Shown here piece by piece: positions 60,742 through 64,000 of a stretch of 64,000 nt of DNA. Under the pieces are notes generated by a model. The model was not told the origin of the DNA. It saw only the letters and a list, made by a program, of their open reading frames with translations, and ran no database searches. The DNA lies in the NCBI RefSeq assembly GCF_024054035.1, contig NZ_JAMXQU010000004.1, positions 235,746 through 299,745 of the forward strand, read 5' to 3'. The position numbers and the translations under genes were made by a program. This DNA is from Asaia lannensis NBRC 102526. GTDB lineage: Bacteria > Pseudomonadota > Alphaproteobacteria > Acetobacterales > Acetobacteraceae. Each line of letters begins with the position of its first letter. The stretch's first letter is position 1.

Positions 60742-62160
60742 ATGGCCGATTTATCCTCTCCTGAATCCATAGCCGCGTTGCCGGCTCTGGCGACACGCGC
60801 CATGCGGTACGAGGAAGGGCAGAAGCTCCGTAAACATGTTCCACGTAGTGCGCATGCCGAATGGGAGGCGCCCAAAGATCGTGCCGACCCGGTCGCGTTA
60901 CTGATCGAGCAGGGGAAAAGCCGCATAAAAGACCTGCTGCCTATACGATACGAGCGTATGCGTGCCTCTCCCTTCGCATTCTTGCGTGGCAGTGCAATCG
61001 TCATGGCAGCGGATCTGGCGGGAGCCCCTGTCAGTGGGCCACAGGTGCAGAGTTGCGGCGACTGTCATATGGCCAATTTCGGAAGCTACGCTTCAGCGGA
61101 CGGAATAGCCGTTTTCGATATCAACGATTTCGATGAAACCTATCTGGCTCCGTTCGAATGGGATCTGAAGCGCCTCGGCACTTCGTTGGTTCTTGCCAGC
61201 GAAGAGGGTGGTGCCTCGACAAAGCAGGCGCAGAACAATGCATTTCTGATGGCGAAATCCTATCAGGCGGAAATGACGCGTCTGGCTCCAATGAGCCCGC
61301 TGGAGATATGGTCGGATCGCATCGATCTTGCGGCAGCAATCGAGGATTTTGCCGACAAGAATACGCGCAAGACCATACGCGACCGTCTGGAAGCCCGTCT
61401 TGCAAGCGCACGCGATCATTTCGGTCTCGTGTCGTTCGATAAAACGAGGCCGCGTTTCAGGATCAAACCACCCCTCGTCATGCGATTGCCGGAAGAGGAC
61501 GGTACGATCCGCGAGGCCTTTGCACGCTATATCGCAACCCAGCCGCCCGAGCGCAAAATACTCCTCGCTCGCTACAGGCTGGAAGATACCTTGTTCAAGG
61601 TCGTGGGGGTAGGCAGCGTTGGTACCTATTGTGCCATAGGGCTTTTCGCCACAGCCGATGGCGAGACTTTGCTGCTTCAGATCAAGGAGGCCCAGGAATC
61701 CGTACTGGCGTCGCATGTGCCGGGCCCGCGCTTCGATAACCAGGGAGAGCGGGTTGTGGTGGGCCAGAGAATTATGCAGGCCAGCTCCGACTCTTTTCTT
61801 GGCTGGACGCATAGCACCGCCCCGACAGGGCGCGGCAGGAAAACCGCTTTTAGTGGCGCTCATAAACAGTTCTATGTCCGCCGCCTTAAAGACAGTCGTC
61901 TCGCAGCTATCGGCGCCGATGTCGCGCAGGAGGGGCTGGATGATTATGCCCGGTTGTGCGGCCGCGCACTGGCCCGTGCTCATGCCCGTTCGGGCGACGT
62001 GGCCATGATCGGCGGCTATCTTGGAACAGGCGACAGCTTTGCGGAGGCGCTCGTTACGTTCTCCGCACGCTATGCCGACCAGACGAAATGCGACTGGAAG
62101 CAGTTCAACAAGGCGATCGAAGCGGGCGTGCTCCCGGTTTCAGGAGAAAAGCCGGATTGA
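60742..62160 (+). CDS. DUF2252 protein
   Basis: A 472-aa cytoplasmic protein of the DUF2252 family, which has a kinase-like fold. Family segments are RYERMRASPFAFLRGSAIVM, SCGDCHMANFGSYAS, VFDINDFDETYLAPFEWDLKRL and VGVGSVGTYCAIGLF. The Asp residues in NDFDE are probable metal/active-site positions. ATG 60742 has a GGAAAG ribosome site. A perfect EcfG-type promoter lies upstream, suggesting stress induction. Enzymatic function is unknown. Confidence 0.9.
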   Translation: MADLSSPESIAALPALATRAMRYEEGQKLRKHVPRSAHAEWEAPKDRADPVALLIEQGKSRIKDLLPIRYERMRASPFAFLRGSAIVMAADLAGAPVSGPQVQSCGDCHMANFGSYASADGIAVFDINDFDETYLAPFEWDLKRLGTSLVLASEEGGASTKQAQNNAFLMAKSYQAEMTRLAPMSPLEIWSDRIDLAAAIEDFADKNTRKTIRDRLEARLASARDHFGLVSFDKTRPRFRIKPPLVMRLPEEDGTIREAFARYIATQPPERKILLARYRLEDTLFKVVGVGSVGTYCAIGLFATADGETLLLQIKEAQESVLASHVPGPRFDNQGERVVVGQRIMQASSDSFLGWTHSTAPTGRGRKTAFSGAHKQFYVRRLKDSRLAAIGADVAQEGLDDYARLCGRALARAHARSGDVAMIGGYLGTGDSFAEALVTFSARYADQTKCDWKQFNKAIEAGVLPVSGEKPD

Positions 62161-63041
62161 GGGAGAGGGGGGATCGTCAGAAGCACGCGCGGGAGCCTGT
62201 CGAAGCACTCTTGAGTCATCCCCGGCATAGAGGAATGCCTACGACAGAGCATCTTGTAACCGGGCAGGGCATCTATTGGTTTTACGTGTGTCCTGTCCTG
62301 AATGTCGGTTTATGGTAACCTTGGCTTTCCCCTTACATTCCGTTCTGTCGTGGCAGATTGCGGGCTCTCATTGAGTTGCAATGGGAATGGGGCCACCATG
62401 ATTTCCTGATACGATGATCCCCCGACGAGTACGGCGGTTTGCTTGGTATACTGGATTCCAGCCGGAAACCCAGGCGTTACGCTGGAAGGAGCGCTTATAG
62501 ACGATGAGCGATGCGTTGATTAGTAATGGTTACAGTATATCTTAATTAATGCATAATATTAAATAATACCTTAATTTATGCAACCAAGTAAATCAACGAA
62601 AGCATACGAATTAATTTGAAAACAATTGTCAATATACAGATATTATTTTTGTATTCGAATTTGTATTCTGGTATTGACTCCTAATGATTGCCAAATAATG
62701 GATTTCACATTAAATATTGCGCAAGGCTAACTATGCGAATTCATATGGTATATATATCTTGCGCGTAGAAAAGAATTTTTCGATACACGGAATATCTCGC
62801 AGTGGTATTATGTAATGATATCATTTCATTGGGATTCTTATCAAATATAAGCTCAAACAATAACAACTCTTTCCTATAAGATTGGAAAATTTTTTTTTGA
62901 AATATGCAATTCCAATTGCGTCATAATATTTCTACTTGATAACAAGGTATGTAAATCACGCTAATGTCATCTGGATGACACAACGCGTCAGAAAAATCGG
63001 TATGCAGGCGTCCGAAATGTATGTTGTCGGAGTTGAGTCTC
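62161..63041. other. Long AT-rich non-coding region before the Hint-domain gene
   Basis: No gene is seen in this 881-base stretch. Up to about 62520 the base composition is normal; it then turns strongly AT-rich until about 62950 (62521-62580 has 11 G/C in 60). It contains inverted repeats TTCCAGC/GCTGGAA (62456-62462 / 62481-62487), a perfect palindrome AATGATATCATT (62814-62825) and ATTGGAA/TTCCAAT (62881-62887 / 62910-62916) with a T9 run. These suggest silencing or complex control of the surface protein, or a recently acquired segment. Confidence 0.6.
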
Positions 63042-64000
63042 ATGGCGAACACAACCTTCTGGGGTGATCTTCAGAGTGCATCAGGCACGACCCCTGCTGG
63101 AACGACCAATACGATTACAGTGAATCAAAACTGTACCGGTTGCTGGGTGGCGGGGCATTGGGCGCAAAATGACCCGTTCAATGTCGACGGCACGTTGGTT
63201 TTCAATATGCATCAGGGGTCCAGTGTGTCCCTCGGAAGTTGGGGAAGCGCGAATTATTACGGCGCCATTATCGGATCGAACGGCGTGGTTACGGTCAATG
63301 GTAGTAATAAGCAGGGCAACGTCGACCCGACCGGTATTCTGCAGGCTGTTGGATTCTTCAATATTGCCGGAAATACTGTGAATAACGGCACAATGAATAT
63401 TGGATGGACTTCCCTTTATAACTATAAATCAACCGGCAACATTACCGGAAATGGTACCATCAATCTGCAGAATGTGACGCTTGCCAGCGATTTTCGCGGC
63501 AATCAGTATTGCTACTGGTTTACGTCATTTCAGAATATCTCCGGTCAGACGATCAATATGACCAACTCCCAGATTGCCTTCGGTGATCGAAACGGAGGCG
63601 GTTCGATTTCTAATGTCACGATCAATTGCAGTGGCGGTAATAACTACATCGCCATCAATGCTGGCATGTTGGGCAGTGTCACTAACCTCAAGATCAGAGG
63701 CTTCGGTGGCGGCGACAAGCTCGATCTCGGAAGCTGGGGCATGGCAGACTGGTGCAGCTACGATCCAAGCACCGGGATATTAACGGTATCTACTTATTAC
63801 CCCAACATCACTAACATTGTTTCCGTGCAAATCGATATTGGCCTGGGCTACGACCCTGATGGTTTTTCATTAGGATACTTCTTTACTGGAGCTTCCGGCG
63901 ATGCCGGGCTCACCTATCTGGGCGCTCCGCCCTGTTACCTGACTGGCACGCTGATCGAAACCGCGCGCGGCCCCGTGGCGGTCGAGGAGATCACGCTGGC
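63042..64000 (+). CDS. Hint-domain surface protein (5' part; runs off the right edge)
   Basis: The first 319 codons of a large protein; the frame is open to the window end. It starts at ATG 63042 after CGGAG. Residues 1-295 are a Gly/Asn/Thr-rich, beta-solenoid-like passenger (repeats such as GNTVNNGTMNIG, GNITGNGTINLQ, GQTINMTNSQIAFG; GFGGGDKLDLGSW). No classical signal peptide is visible, as is common for type-I-secreted surface proteins. At about residue 298 a Hint (hedgehog/intein) domain begins: CYLTGTLIETARGPVAVEE, with the nucleophile Cys and the GT-x-I-x-T block. Such domains cut or rearrange the protein after secretion. Hint proteins of this type are common in Acetobacteraceae. Confidence 0.85.
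   Translation, partial: MANTTFWGDLQSASGTTPAGTTNTITVNQNCTGCWVAGHWAQNDPFNVDGTLVFNMHQGSSVSLGSWGSANYYGAIIGSNGVVTVNGSNKQGNVDPTGILQAVGFFNIAGNTVNNGTMNIGWTSLYNYKSTGNITGNGTINLQNVTLASDFRGNQYCYWFTSFQNISGQTINMTNSQIAFGDRNGGGSISNVTINCSGGNNYIAINAGMLGSVTNLKIRGFGGGDKLDLGSWGMADWCSYDPSTGILTVSTYYPNITNIVSVQIDIGLGYDPDGFSLGYFFTGASGDAGLTYLGAPPCYLTGTLIETARGPVAVEEITL

Noticed and set aside
62161..62520. Remnant of an insertion sequence in the gap before the AT-rich region
   Set aside because: No open frame with transposase motifs and no paired terminal repeats with target duplication could be seen; the one inverted repeat (TTCCAGC/GCTGGAA) is too short.

Overview
The window looks like chromosome of an alphaproteobacterium, most likely an acetic acid bacterium (Acetobacteraceae); Asaia or Gluconobacter relatives fit, but genus is a guess. 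Pointers are high coding GC, a CcrM-type GANTC methyltransferase directly behind rnhB, the alphaproteobacterial NAD regulator in front of nadABC, the gpmI-envC-ctpA-rppH order, a mannitol-type polyol dehydrogenase and a Hint-domain surface protein. No rRNA, tRNA, CRISPR array, insertion sequence or prophage was recognised. Both edges cut a gene: an RND pump gene at the left and a Hint-domain gene at the right.

Layout. 1-4821 (minus): a tripartite RND efflux operon (adaptor, then two inner-membrane pumps). 5081-5380: a CsbD-like stress protein. 5576-7305: rnhB-ccrM, preceded by an unusual cluster of GANTC sites. 7620-9800: a GH3 beta-glucosidase. 9999-17450 (minus): a moxR / DUF58 / BatA-DUF4159 / VWA operon with an ankyrin-like periplasmic protein at its end. 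17550-21465: DUF1285, CCA-adding enzyme/poly(A) polymerase and an MsbA-like ABC exporter. 21591-26806 (minus): gpmI, envC, ctpA, rppH. 27007-29828: a beta-propeller protein and a hydroxyacyl-CoA dehydrogenase-type enzyme, divergent from a LysR regulator. 29986-31277: msrB, upp and a small acidic protein. 31480-38350: M16 double peptidase, membrane proteins, tsaC, cysQ and a Nudix hydrolase. 38450-43395: an orphan NuoB/HycG-like Fe-S protein overlapping the NAD regulator, then nadA, nadB, nadC. 43695-48733: TonB-dependent receptor, DipZ-like thioredoxin protein, mannitol dehydrogenase. 48975-54562: TIGR03862 flavoprotein, HerA/DUF87-like ATPase, kup and small proteins. 54840-62160: glycosyltransferase, Wzx-like flippase, MFS and ArsB/NhaD-like transporters, DUF2252 protein. 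62161-63041 is a largely AT-rich non-coding stretch leading into the Hint-domain protein.

How the parts work together. Several blocks are tightly coupled operons with ATGA or GTGA overlaps (RND pumps, rnhB-ccrM, the moxR block, cysQ-tsaC, nadB-nadC, the Fe-S protein and NAD regulator). Three regulatory themes stand out. First, four GANTC sites within 42 bp lie just in front of rnhB-ccrM, with a fifth inside rnhB, as expected for self-regulation by methylation. Second, intergenic sequences match the alphaproteobacterial general-stress (EcfG) promoter GGAAC-N16/17-CGTT in front of the DUF2252 gene (perfect), in front of csbD (one mismatch) and as an orphan at 57747 (perfect). Third, an imperfect palindrome sits between the NAD regulator and nadA. 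The most intriguing unit is the operon coupling a hydrogenase/complex-I small-subunit-like Fe-S protein to the NAD repressor, with no partner subunit in the window.
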